Origin: an uncultured Bacteroidales bacterium
Lineage (GTDB): Bacteria; Bacteroidota; Bacteroidia; Bacteroidales; WCHB1-69
Assembly: GCA_937949745.1 (NCBI GenBank)
Contig: CALECM010000096.1
Coordinates: 1 to 14,659, forward strand
Length of the DNA stretch: 14,659 bases
Reading direction: 5' to 3'
Position numbers and translations under genes: made by a program. Under the pieces are notes generated by a model. It made no database searches and was not told the origin of the DNA. It saw only the letters and a program-made list of their open reading frames with translations. How positions within the stretch are numbered: position 1 is the first letter of the stretch; every line of letters begins with the position of its first letter. Below are positions 7,686 through 13,836 of this stretch, piece by piece.

Positions 7686-8216
7686 CTTCACTCCAAGCCC
7701 CAGAACCCAGTCAAAAGAAAACCAGGGATCGGAATGTGTGGCGAAATAGACTCCGCAACCGGGACGGAAATCAAATTGAAGTGATAAAGGGATATTCCGG
7801 AATTGATATTCCAATCCGGCCATCACATTGAGGCCGGCTTTTCCCATATTAAAATAATCGTTATTTGTAATGCCCCATAATTTATAGGTTTGGGCAAAAG
7901 CATAACCTATACTTAAACCTCCTCCCGCAAACCAGTACAAGCCTCCTGTGCCGATAGGAGATTGGTAAAGTAAATTCGGATTTACTTCCAGGTCCCAAAC
8001 CACACCCAATGCATCATTAACCGTATTGAATTTAACACCAAAATCAACCTGTAGAGCCATTTTATCTTTAAGGAAAGTCTTATAGGTGGGACCGAAAAAG
8101 GTACCTACCGTCACTCCGATACCTTGATTGTACGGCGCCTGTGCTTTAACCGGTCCAACGGAGATGATAAAAACCAGGATCATAGCCCATTTCAACATTT
8201 GTTTTGATGTTTTCAT
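7674..8216 (-). CDS. Small outer-membrane beta-barrel protein
   Basis: A 180-residue protein with a signal peptide at residues 1-25 (KWAMILVFIISVGPVKA before Q26). The mature part alternates polar and aromatic residues in short strands (VTVGTFFGPTYKTF, MALQVDFGVKFN, WDLEVNPNLLYQ, LYWFAGGGLSIGYAF, LNVMAGLEYQF, LSLQFDFRPG) and ends in LGLGVKYTF, the terminal aromatic residue that marks substrates of the BAM complex. This suggests a barrel of about eight strands in the outer membrane, as in the porin-like small OMPs of Bacteroidota. No transport or enzymatic role can be assigned. It has the best promoter in the window and is likely the first gene of a unit with the downstream DUF3795 gene. Confidence 0.75.
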   Translation of the reverse strand: MKTSKQMLKWAMILVFIISVGPVKAQAPYNQGIGVTVGTFFGPTYKTFLKDKMALQVDFGVKFNTVNDALGVVWDLEVNPNLLYQSPIGTGGLYWFAGGGLSIGYAFAQTYKLWGITNNDYFNMGKAGLNVMAGLEYQFRNIPLSLQFDFRPGCGVYFATHSDPWFSFDWVLGLGVKYTF

Positions 8217-8252
8217 ATCGTATGGGAATTAGTAAATATTTTTATTTAAATG

Positions 8253-8283
8253 CAAAAATAGAAAAATATAATTGTAAACCAAA
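8253..8283 (-). promoter_or_regulatory. Promoter of the beta-barrel gene
   Basis: On the minus strand TTTG (8280-8283) is followed after 19 bases by TATTTTTG (8253-8260), matching both the -33 and -7 elements of Bacteroidota primary promoters at normal spacing. The predicted start is near 8246, giving a leader of about 30 nt before the ATG at 8216. Confidence 0.7.
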
Positions 8284-8302
8284 TAATATGATTAAACGGA
8301 AA

Positions 8303-8650
8303 TTATGTGCCCATTCGTGGAATATCCTGCGATACTTTCCGCTCTTTGGAAATCTCTTTTACCAGGATATACCTTAAGGATGATTGATCCTGAGCCGGAT
8401 TTTCCCGTTGTTCTTTCCTGACCTCAATCTCATATTCATAGCCGGGCTCATAGGTAAATCCTTCAATATCATTGTACAAAAAGGTCCAGTTGGGATCGTC
8501 CTTTTCTTTTACCAGCAGGCACTTTTGCGGACCCACACCCACACAATCCGCTTTTTCGGAAGCAATGGTCATTTTTACCGTATCAGTTTTTCCGGAACAG
8601 GAAATGAATAAAAATGCCCCGATAATCAGATTAAATATTACTTTTTTCAT
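8303..8650 (-). CDS. DUF4377 lipoprotein
   Basis: A 115-residue lipoprotein. Residues 1-17 are a type II signal peptide ending in the lipobox FISC with C18 as the lipidated residue. The mature part matches DUF4377: MTIASEKADCVGVGPQKCLL, then WTFLYNDIEGFTYEPGYEYEIEV and SLRYILVKEISK. The family keeps the DCVGVGPQKCL motif with two cysteines (C36 and C44) that may form a disulfide in the periplasm. DUF4377 domains occur alone or fused to META/heat-shock HslJ-type domains; this is the stand-alone form. Its function is unknown. The gene lies between the MATE transporter and the beta-barrel on the same strand, with gaps of 150 and 86 bases, so it is probably separately transcribed. Confidence 0.85.
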   Translation of the reverse strand: MKKVIFNLIIGAFLFISCSGKTDTVKMTIASEKADCVGVGPQKCLLVKEKDDPNWTFLYNDIEGFTYEPGYEYEIEVRKEQRENPAQDQSSLRYILVKEISKERKVSQDIPRMGT

Positions 8651-8725
8651 TGTATAAGATTTTTAAGTTTAATTCAATCATAACACAGCGATAAAGAGGA
8701 ATGTTTTTTTCTTAAAGATAAATCT

Positions 8726-8743
8726 GCCGGTCATTATTCCGGC
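8726..8743 (-). terminator. Possible terminator of the MATE transporter gene
   Basis: GCCGG and CCGGC (8726-8730 and 8739-8743) form a 5-bp GC stem with an 8-base loop about 60 bases past the MATE stop. On the minus strand it is followed by AGATTTATCTTT, only a broken T-tract, so terminator function is uncertain. Confidence 0.3.
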
Positions 8744-8800
8744 CATGGGAGGATTTTCCGTTTTATTAAGGAAGTGGAAGGTTATCGGAATCATCCAACT

Positions 8801-10180
8801 TTACGATTCCTGTTCCGGTACAGGCTCAATGTCTTTTTGGGGACGACGGCGAAGCTCACGTTGGTACCAGAAAAAAAGCCATAAACCCCGAGCGGAAGCT
8901 CCGATGGTAATACTGAGCCAGATGCCGTTCAATCCCATGCCATGTGTAGAAAGAATATAGGCTAATGGGATTCTCAAAGCATTCGTAGTAAAACTGGTAA
9001 TAAAAGGCGGAACGGTTTTTCCCAATCCACGGAATGCGCCCGCAGAAACGGCTTCCAGACACGAGATAATCTGACACATGGCCAATATTTTAAGAAAAGT
9101 CCTGCCCATATCCACCAATTCTTCTTCCGGCAGAAACAACCGGAATATAATTCCTCCCAGGAAAAATAAAACCAGTGTTACGAGCATTCCCCAGCCCGAA
9201 AGCAAAAGAAAGGATGTCCGGCTTCCCTGACGTATGCGATTCCATTTTCCGGCCCCGAAATTTTGTCCGACAAAGGCCGTTACTGCAGTTGAAAAACCTA
9301 CTCCTATCAACCAGCTCAGTGATTCGACCTGATTTCCAACCCGGTATACTGCAATAGCTTCCGCACCGTAAGCGGAAACGAACCGGGAGATAAACATGGT
9401 AAGGAAAGTGAACAACATACTCTCCGCTCCTATGGGAATACTCCAGCGTAAAATCTGTATAAGACGCCTTTTTTCCGGTTTACTGAAAAACAGGAATTTA
9501 TCGAAAGGCCGGTCCTTCCGTTTTATTAAAGCAAGTAATGAAAGTAAACATACCACCATCTGGGCGATCAGAGTTGCGATCGCAGCACCTTTCACACCCA
9601 GACCCAGAGCAAAAATAAAAACGGGATCCAGTATAATATTAAGTCCAAGTCCACAGGCATTGATAAGCAGGGGAACACGAGAATTTCCGGACGCATTGAA
9701 CGTACCGGCCACTACTCCGCTAAGGAAAGTAGCCGGAATTGCCATAGCGGTAATCATCAGATAAATGCGGGCATCGTGGGCCACATGGATTTCCCGGATA
9801 TTGAAAAACCCAATGAGAGATTTTGAGAAAGCCATATAAACGACCAGGAGGAAAAGCCCCAGTATAAGAGCCAGGAACATGGAATTCTGGGCGTATTTCC
9901 TGGCAGCTCTCAGGTCACGTCTTCCCAGGTTTTGCGAGACACCGATCTCAGCGCCCATTCTTCCGATCATCAGTAAGCCGTTGGACAACCAAAGATACAT
10001 CCCGGCGGTTCCGGATGCCGCCACGGCGTCACTTCCCACCCTGCCCAGCAGAAACATATCCGTAAGGTTATAACTCATCTGGATGAACTGGGTTCCGATA
10101 ATAGGTAAAGCCACCAGCAATAATTTGTTGATTATATTACCTTGTGTCAGATCATACCTGTTTTCTTGACCAGCGCTCAT
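8801..10180 (-). CDS. MATE family efflux transporter
   Basis: A 459-residue inner-membrane transporter of the MATE family, expected to export cationic drugs or metabolites in exchange for Na+ or H+. About twelve hydrophobic segments are visible in two six-helix halves. The first half opens with LLLVALPIIGTQFIQMSYNLTDMFLLGRVG, the usual helix 1-2 region, and contains FNASGNSRVPLLINACGLGLNIILDPVFIF with the family ILDP motif; the second half starts near RLIQILRWSIPIGAESMLF and contains FVGQNFGAGKWNRIRQGS. Length and order are typical. The cytoplasmic tail is short and charged. The start is ATG at 10180; a TATTTTTG element and a leader hairpin lie upstream. It is transcribed divergently from the ergothioneine-type operon, with about 430 bases between them. 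Substrate cannot be inferred from sequence. Confidence 0.95.
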   Translation of the reverse strand: MSAGQENRYDLTQGNIINKLLLVALPIIGTQFIQMSYNLTDMFLLGRVGSDAVAASGTAGMYLWLSNGLLMIGRMGAEIGVSQNLGRRDLRAARKYAQNSMFLALILGLFLLVVYMAFSKSLIGFFNIREIHVAHDARIYLMITAMAIPATFLSGVVAGTFNASGNSRVPLLINACGLGLNIILDPVFIFALGLGVKGAAIATLIAQMVVCLLSLLALIKRKDRPFDKFLFFSKPEKRRLIQILRWSIPIGAESMLFTFLTMFISRFVSAYGAEAIAVYRVGNQVESLSWLIGVGFSTAVTAFVGQNFGAGKWNRIRQGSRTSFLLLSGWGMLVTLVLFFLGGIIFRLFLPEEELVDMGRTFLKILAMCQIISCLEAVSAGAFRGLGKTVPPFITSFTTNALRIPLAYILSTHGMGLNGIWLSITIGASARGLWLFFWYQRELRRRPQKDIEPVPEQES

Positions 10181-10212
10181 TCTTCGGTGTTAAAAGGATT
10201 TCCGGTTATTTC

Positions 10213-10234
10213 GGGCATATTCCATTATACCCGA
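10213..10234 (-). promoter_or_regulatory. Hairpin or operator in the MATE leader
   Basis: On the minus strand CGGGTATA and TATGCCCG flank a 6-base loop. As RNA this is an 8-bp stem with one U-G pair; as DNA it is a 7-of-8 palindrome. It lies about 33 bases before the MATE start codon and just after the predicted transcription start near 10239, a position suited to an operator or a translational control hairpin. Confidence 0.35.
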
Positions 10235-10245
10235 TTTTCGGGGTG

Positions 10246-10253
10246 CAAAAATA
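10246..10253 (-). promoter_or_regulatory. Promoter element of the MATE gene
   Basis: TATTTTTG on the minus strand matches TAnnTTTG, with a predicted start near 10239 and a leader of about 60 nt. No TTTG is present at the -33 position. Confidence 0.5.
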
Positions 10254-10383
10254 TAGATATTTCCTCTAAGAATTATCCGGCATGGAAAAACTATTCCATA
10301 TCTGAAAGATACGATTTCGATGATAGTGTTCATCCCTCCGAAAAAATAGGCAAAGAGAAAATCTCGGCCATCGAAAGATCAGA

Positions 10384-10488
10384 ATGAATATAACAATAAT
10401 GGAAACAATGCCGAGTACTAATAAAACGTATTCGTTCCTGTACGGAAAATCCTACGATGGTCGGTTACTATTTAAAGCATTGGAATAA
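10384..10488 (+). CDS. Short ORF of uncertain reality (34 residues)
   Basis: ATG at 10384, TAA at 10486-10488; the second half reads KTYSFLYGKSYDGRLLFKAL, a composition more protein-like than random AT-rich DNA. Its ATG overlaps the TGA (10385-10387) of another open frame that reads YDFDDSVHPSEKIGKEKI just upstream. I recognise neither. It could be a small gene, a frameshifted remnant joined across this overlap, or chance. No ribosome binding site or promoter of its own is evident. Confidence 0.2.
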   Translation: MNITIMETMPSTNKTYSFLYGKSYDGRLLFKALE

Positions 10489-10546
10489 TTTCCATACAAG
10501 TCATTGCGAAATTTAACATTTTAAAACCAATAAAATAAAACTTTTT

Positions 10547-10554
10547 TAACTTTA
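10547..10554 (+). promoter_or_regulatory. Weak promoter candidate for the rhodanese/methyltransferase operon
   Basis: TAACTTTA matches seven of eight positions of TAnnTTTG, which would place the start near 10561, about 50 bases before the ATG. There is no -33 TTTG. A direct repeat ATCAATA (10594-10600 and 10604-10610, one helical turn apart) follows immediately before the start codon. Confidence 0.3.
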
Positions 10555-10612
10555 TGATGTTTTTCATACTAAATCCAAACTTTAAAATAACCCATCAATA
10601 CCTATCAATAAT

Positions 10613-11917
10613 ATGGAGAATTTAAAAAATATAAGTACGCAGGAAGTTATACGCATTGCGGAAAAGGGAAACGCAAAAATAATCGATGTCCGCCAGGTTG
10701 ACGCTTATAACGGCTGGAGATTACATGGAGAAAAACACGGAGGACATATCCCGGGAGCTAAATCACTGGATGCGAAATGGACCAATTATATGGACTGGAT
10801 TGAAATAGTCCGTACAAAAGGATTAAAAGAAGACGATCATCTTATATTATATGGTTACGACCAGGAGGAAATCCGGAAAGTAATCCGGTGTATGACAAAA
10901 TCCGGCTACCGGAACGTATCGGTATACTCTGATTTCATTGAAGAATGGGTTAACCAGGATCTTCCCCTGGAACGGCTTGCCCGCTATCGTAATCTAGTCC
11001 CTCCTCAATGGGTAAAAGCAGTAATGGAAGGTAAAGAAGTGGAAGAACCTCCCCGTGAAAAAACGATGATCGTCCACTCCCATTACAGAAATCGGGACGC
11101 TTATCTTTCGGGACATATTCCGGGAGCCATTGATATGGATACGCTTGCATTGGAAGCGCCCGAAACCTGGAACCGTCGGTCTCCCGAAGAATTGAAAAAA
11201 GCACTGGAACAACACGGTATCACAGCCGATACTACCGTAATTTTATATGGGAAATATATGGATCCGGATAATGCCGACGAATTTCCCGGTAGCGCTGCCG
11301 GCGACATCGGGGCAATGAGAAACGCATTTATTATGTTATACGCAGGGGTTAAAGATGTTCGTATCCTTAACGGCGGATTTCAATCCTGGCTGGATGCCGG
11401 TTATGAAACGGCCACAGATGACGTAAAAAAACATCCTGTCCCGGAATTCGGCGCCGACATTCCGGTTAATCCGGAACTGGCAGTCGACGTACCCGAAGCC
11501 AAAGCCATGATCCAGTCCCAGGAAGCGGAAATCGTCTGTGTGAGAAGCTGGCCCGAATATATCGGTGAAGTAAGTGGATATAATTACATTGAAAAAAAAG
11601 GCCGTATACCCGGAGCTATATTCGGCAATTGCGGTTCGGACGCCTACCATATGGAAAATTACCGAAATCTTGACCATACTATCCGTGAAGCGGCTGAAGT
11701 ATCGGACAAATGGGAAAAAGCGGGTATCACTCCCGACAAACATCTCGCCTTTTATTGCGGTACGGGATGGCGCGGAAGCGAGGCTTTCTTCAATGCGTGG
11801 CTTATGGGATTTCCACGGGTGTCGGTATTTGACGGCGGTTGGTTCGAATGGAGCAATGATCCCGCGAATCCTTACGAAACCGGAATTCCCCTACATGTAG
11901 AACAAATACTGATTTAA
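10613..11917 (+). CDS. eanB: Triple-rhodanese sulfurtransferase, probable anaerobic ergothioneine synthase (EanB-like)
   Basis: A 434-residue cytoplasmic protein with three rhodanese-like domains, each marked by an [HR]IPGA segment: domain 1 about 6-125 (HIPGAKSLD), domain 2 about 130-265 (HIPGAIDMD), domain 3 about 285-425 (RIPGAIFGN). Only domain 3 carries a catalytic cysteine loop, CGTGWR with C382; the equivalent strands of domains 1 and 2 read ILYGYD and ILYGKY and lack cysteine. In EanB of Chlorobium limicola the persulfide cysteine is Cys412 with a mechanistic Tyr353, 59 residues apart as I recall; here Y323 precedes C382 by the same 59 residues. EanB moves sulfur from the cysteine persulfide to the imidazole of hercynine without oxygen. 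The next gene, five bases on, is an EgtD-type histidine methyltransferase, which supports this over a generic thiosulfate or mercaptopyruvate sulfurtransferase. Confidence 0.8.
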   Translation: MENLKNISTQEVIRIAEKGNAKIIDVRQVDAYNGWRLHGEKHGGHIPGAKSLDAKWTNYMDWIEIVRTKGLKEDDHLILYGYDQEEIRKVIRCMTKSGYRNVSVYSDFIEEWVNQDLPLERLARYRNLVPPQWVKAVMEGKEVEEPPREKTMIVHSHYRNRDAYLSGHIPGAIDMDTLALEAPETWNRRSPEELKKALEQHGITADTTVILYGKYMDPDNADEFPGSAAGDIGAMRNAFIMLYAGVKDVRILNGGFQSWLDAGYETATDDVKKHPVPEFGADIPVNPELAVDVPEAKAMIQSQEAEIVCVRSWPEYIGEVSGYNYIEKKGRIPGAIFGNCGSDAYHMENYRNLDHTIREAAEVSDKWEKAGITPDKHLAFYCGTGWRGSEAFFNAWLMGFPRVSVFDGGWFEWSNDPANPYETGIPLHVEQILI

Positions 11918-11922
11918 CTATT

Positions 11923-12900
11923 ATGATCCAGGAAATCGCCATACAAAATTACCTTCCACATCTGGGCACTGAAAATGTATTGGAAGAAATCATGACCGGA
12001 CTTAACTCCCCTCAAAAATATATTCCTCCTAAATTCTTCTATGATGAAAAAGGTTCGGAATTATTTGAGGAGATTACCAAATTGGATGATTATTATCCGA
12101 CCCGGACGGAAAAACAGATCATTTCCAATCTCTTTAACCTTATCCAGCTCAACCTTCCCCATCTGAATATCGTTGAACTCGGAAGCGGTGATCCCTCAAA
12201 AATCACCTTATTGCTCGAGCAAATCCCGGAAGATCTGCTGAGTACCATTAATTATTATCCCGTTGATATTTGTGAAGCCGAGATTATCAAATCGGTAAAT
12301 GAATTATCCCGTTACTTTTCATTACATACCATCGCGGGTATCGTCGCCGATTTTCACCATCAGCTGCATGTTATCCCCAAAAAAGGATGCCGGCTGTTTT
12401 GCTTTTTCGGAAGTACATTGGGGAACTTTACATTTGACGAAGCTGAGAATTTTATTAGGAAACTGGCGGCAGAAATGCGGCCGGGCGACAGGCTTTTACT
12501 GGGTGTAGACATGGTAAAAGATATTCCCGTTATTGAACGTGCCTATAACGATTCGGAAGGAATAACCGCACAATTTAACCTCAATATACTCAACGCCGTC
12601 AACAACCTTATCGGATCGGATTTCCGGCCGGAAGATTTCGAGCATATGGCATTCTTCAATCCTAATGAAAACCGGATCGAAATGCATTTACGCGCCTGTA
12701 AAGATGTAGATATCCACATCGGGAATAATAATTATAAGGACCGTATCCGCATTCGGAAAGATGAAACCATCCACACCGAGTATTCCCATAAATTCACTTA
12801 TGACAAAATCAGGCAATTATGCCAGTGGGGAGATTTTGAACAGTATACTGTATGCCATGACCAAAAAGGATGGTTCAGTATGATATATGCTTTAAAATAG
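11923..12900 (+). CDS. eanA: L-histidine N-alpha-methyltransferase, EgtD/EanA-type
   Basis: A 325-residue SAM-dependent methyltransferase of the EgtD family (Methyltransf_33) that converts histidine to N-alpha,N-alpha,N-alpha-trimethylhistidine (hercynine). Visible: PKFFYDEKGSELFEEIT and DDYYPTRTE (Y57/Y58) near the N-terminus, forming the substrate-binding segment; the SAM motif VELGSGDPSK (84-93); D115 in YYPVDI; FFGSTLGN (161-168), whose Asn binds substrate in EgtD; GVDMVKD (194-200); and HTEYSHKF with E286 and S288, equivalent to the imidazole-binding Glu/Ser pair of mycobacterial EgtD (E282 and S284 as I recall). Length matches the family. It lacks the sulfatase-like EgtB fusion found in some species. 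It starts five bases after the rhodanese stop, so the two are almost certainly cotranscribed and translationally coupled. Confidence 0.92.
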   Translation: MIQEIAIQNYLPHLGTENVLEEIMTGLNSPQKYIPPKFFYDEKGSELFEEITKLDDYYPTRTEKQIISNLFNLIQLNLPHLNIVELGSGDPSKITLLLEQIPEDLLSTINYYPVDICEAEIIKSVNELSRYFSLHTIAGIVADFHHQLHVIPKKGCRLFCFFGSTLGNFTFDEAENFIRKLAAEMRPGDRLLLGVDMVKDIPVIERAYNDSEGITAQFNLNILNAVNNLIGSDFRPEDFEHMAFFNPNENRIEMHLRACKDVDIHIGNNNYKDRIRIRKDETIHTEYSHKFTYDKIRQLCQWGDFEQYTVCHDQKGWFSMIYALK

Positions 12901-13037
12901 CCCAATACAAAAGGAACTTTCTATTATCCCGAACATCCCTGATATCCCAGAATCAGATTTCCCTTTCCATACTATTCCGGGGGCGATATGATTCGATGTT
13001 TTTGATTTACCATGAAAATTAATGAACAAAAAGGGTT

Positions 13038-13064
13038 AATTGTTTATTTATAAATAAACCAATT
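13038..13064. repeat. Long AT palindrome upstream of the cupin lipoprotein gene
   Basis: GTTTATTTATAAATAAAC (13042-13059) is a perfect 18-bp palindrome, extended to AATT on each side if one C (13060) is skipped. It ends 12 bases before the ATG at 13077. It could be a regulator-binding site or, if transcribed, a hairpin just before the start codon. A TGTTTTTG (12997-13004, seven of eight bases of the -7 consensus) lies upstream, which would put the palindrome inside the leader. Confidence 0.5.
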
Positions 13065-13076
13065 ATATAGAGAATT

Positions 13077-13622
13077 ATGAAACATAAATTATTTTTATTA
13101 ACTTTGGTATCTGTTGTTACTTTAGGGTTCTTTTCCTGTAACCAAAACCAAATGCAAAATCAATCCCCGGACAACACTAATGACAATGTCATAAAAAATG
13201 ACCACATTCTACTGAAAGATTACGGGCCTGAACCTACAGTTTTGGATATTGAATCCTACACCAAAGGGAATGATGACTTTAGAAATACACTATGGACCGG
13301 TAAAAATCTCCAGGTCACATTAATGACAATTCCCGTAAATGGCGATGTAGGACTGGAACAGCATACGAATATTGATCAGTTTCTAAGGATTGAAGAAGGA
13401 AAGGCCAGGGTCATGATGGGTGATACGGAAGATAATCTTAATTTCATCAAGGAAGCGGAAGCAGATTACGCCGTATTCGTTCCGGCAGGTAAATGGCATA
13501 ACCTTGTGAATATAGGGGATAAACCGTTAAAACTCTATTCCATCTATGCCCCTGCGGAACATCCACATGGAACAATCCATAAAACACAGGCTGAATCTAT
13601 GGAAGCAGAACATCATCACTAA
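13077..13622 (+). CDS. Cupin-domain lipoprotein
   Basis: A 181-residue exported lipoprotein. Residues 1-20 form a type II signal peptide with lipobox GFFSC and C21 lipidated; a low-complexity Gln/Asn linker follows (about 22-40). The rest is a single cupin: motif 1 GLEQHTNIDQFLRIEEGKARV, in which the usual HxH is reduced to one His with D-Q following, and motif 2 VFVPAGKWHNLVNIGD with the conserved His. The C-terminus is His-rich (HPHGTIHK, AEHHH), which may add metal-binding sites. Small cupins of this kind bind a metal and a small molecule, but the substrate is unknown. The gene lies 176 bases after the histidine methyltransferase on the same strand, with its own palindromic leader, so it is probably a separate unit; a link to ergothioneine metabolism is not shown. 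Confidence 0.85.
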   Translation: MKHKLFLLTLVSVVTLGFFSCNQNQMQNQSPDNTNDNVIKNDHILLKDYGPEPTVLDIESYTKGNDDFRNTLWTGKNLQVTLMTIPVNGDVGLEQHTNIDQFLRIEEGKARVMMGDTEDNLNFIKEAEADYAVFVPAGKWHNLVNIGDKPLKLYSIYAPAEHPHGTIHKTQAESMEAEHHH

Positions 13623-13739
13623 ATTTTACTTTATCCTTTAAAACAAATCAACTGTTTTCGAAAGCACCCGATAGTTTTGTTTTCATACCAATATTGTATA
13701 GATAAAATATTTTTCTCTATTTCATAAATGGATATTTCC

Positions 13740-13747
13740 TATTTTTG
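13740..13747 (+). promoter_or_regulatory. Promoter of the PP-loop (DUF71) gene
   Basis: TATTTTTG is an exact TAnnTTTG match, predicting a start near 13754 and a leader of about 80 nt before the ATG at 13837. No TTTG stands at the -33 distance. Confidence 0.5.
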
Positions 13748-13759
13748 CTCCATTGATTT

Positions 13760-13828
13760 ATGGCAAACTCGGAGTATATTCCGATGGCCGTGATTAAAAA
13801 AGGGAGTAGAAACCCGGAGCGGAATTGA
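13760..13828 (+). CDS. Candidate 22-residue upstream ORF in the DUF71 leader
   Basis: ATG at 13760 lies only about six bases after the predicted transcription start, so it would be nearly leaderless. It encodes a 22-residue frame opening MANSEYIPMAVIKKG and stops with TGA at 13826-13828, directly abutting another ATG (13829) that opens a three-codon frame ending inside the real start at 13837. This layout could be a leader peptide that couples translation to the downstream gene, or chance. No homologue is recognised. Confidence 0.25.
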   Translation: MANSEYIPMAVIKKGSRNPERN

Positions 13829-13836
13829 ATGTTAGT

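Larger units (their letters stand above)
10181..10612. other. Divergent intergenic region between MATE and the ergothioneine-type operon
   Basis: Holds the MATE promoter and leader hairpin on the minus strand, a weak plus-strand promoter candidate, an 8-bp inverted repeat (TTTCGATG 10315-10322, CATCGAAA 10369-10376), and two short reading frames with protein-like composition. A frame ending at 10387 overlaps by ATGA with a 34-codon frame at 10384-10488. Neither frame is recognised; they may be a gene remnant or chance. Confidence 0.5.

Noticed and set aside
8787..8810. GGAATC/GATTCC inverted repeat at the MATE stop as a terminator
   Set aside because: The 12-base loop and lack of a T-tract make it unlikely.
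12901..13037. Terminator after the histidine methyltransferase gene
   Set aside because: No stem with a T-tract could be found in this stretch.
13825..13836. TTG start for the PP-loop gene adding four residues
   Set aside because: ATG 13837 gives the usual family N-terminus directly before the PP-loop; the extra residues have no support.
13754..13836. Cobalamin or other known riboswitch in the DUF71 leader
   Set aside because: DUF71 genes can lie near B12 functions, but the leader is too short and lacks the conserved B12-box sequence.
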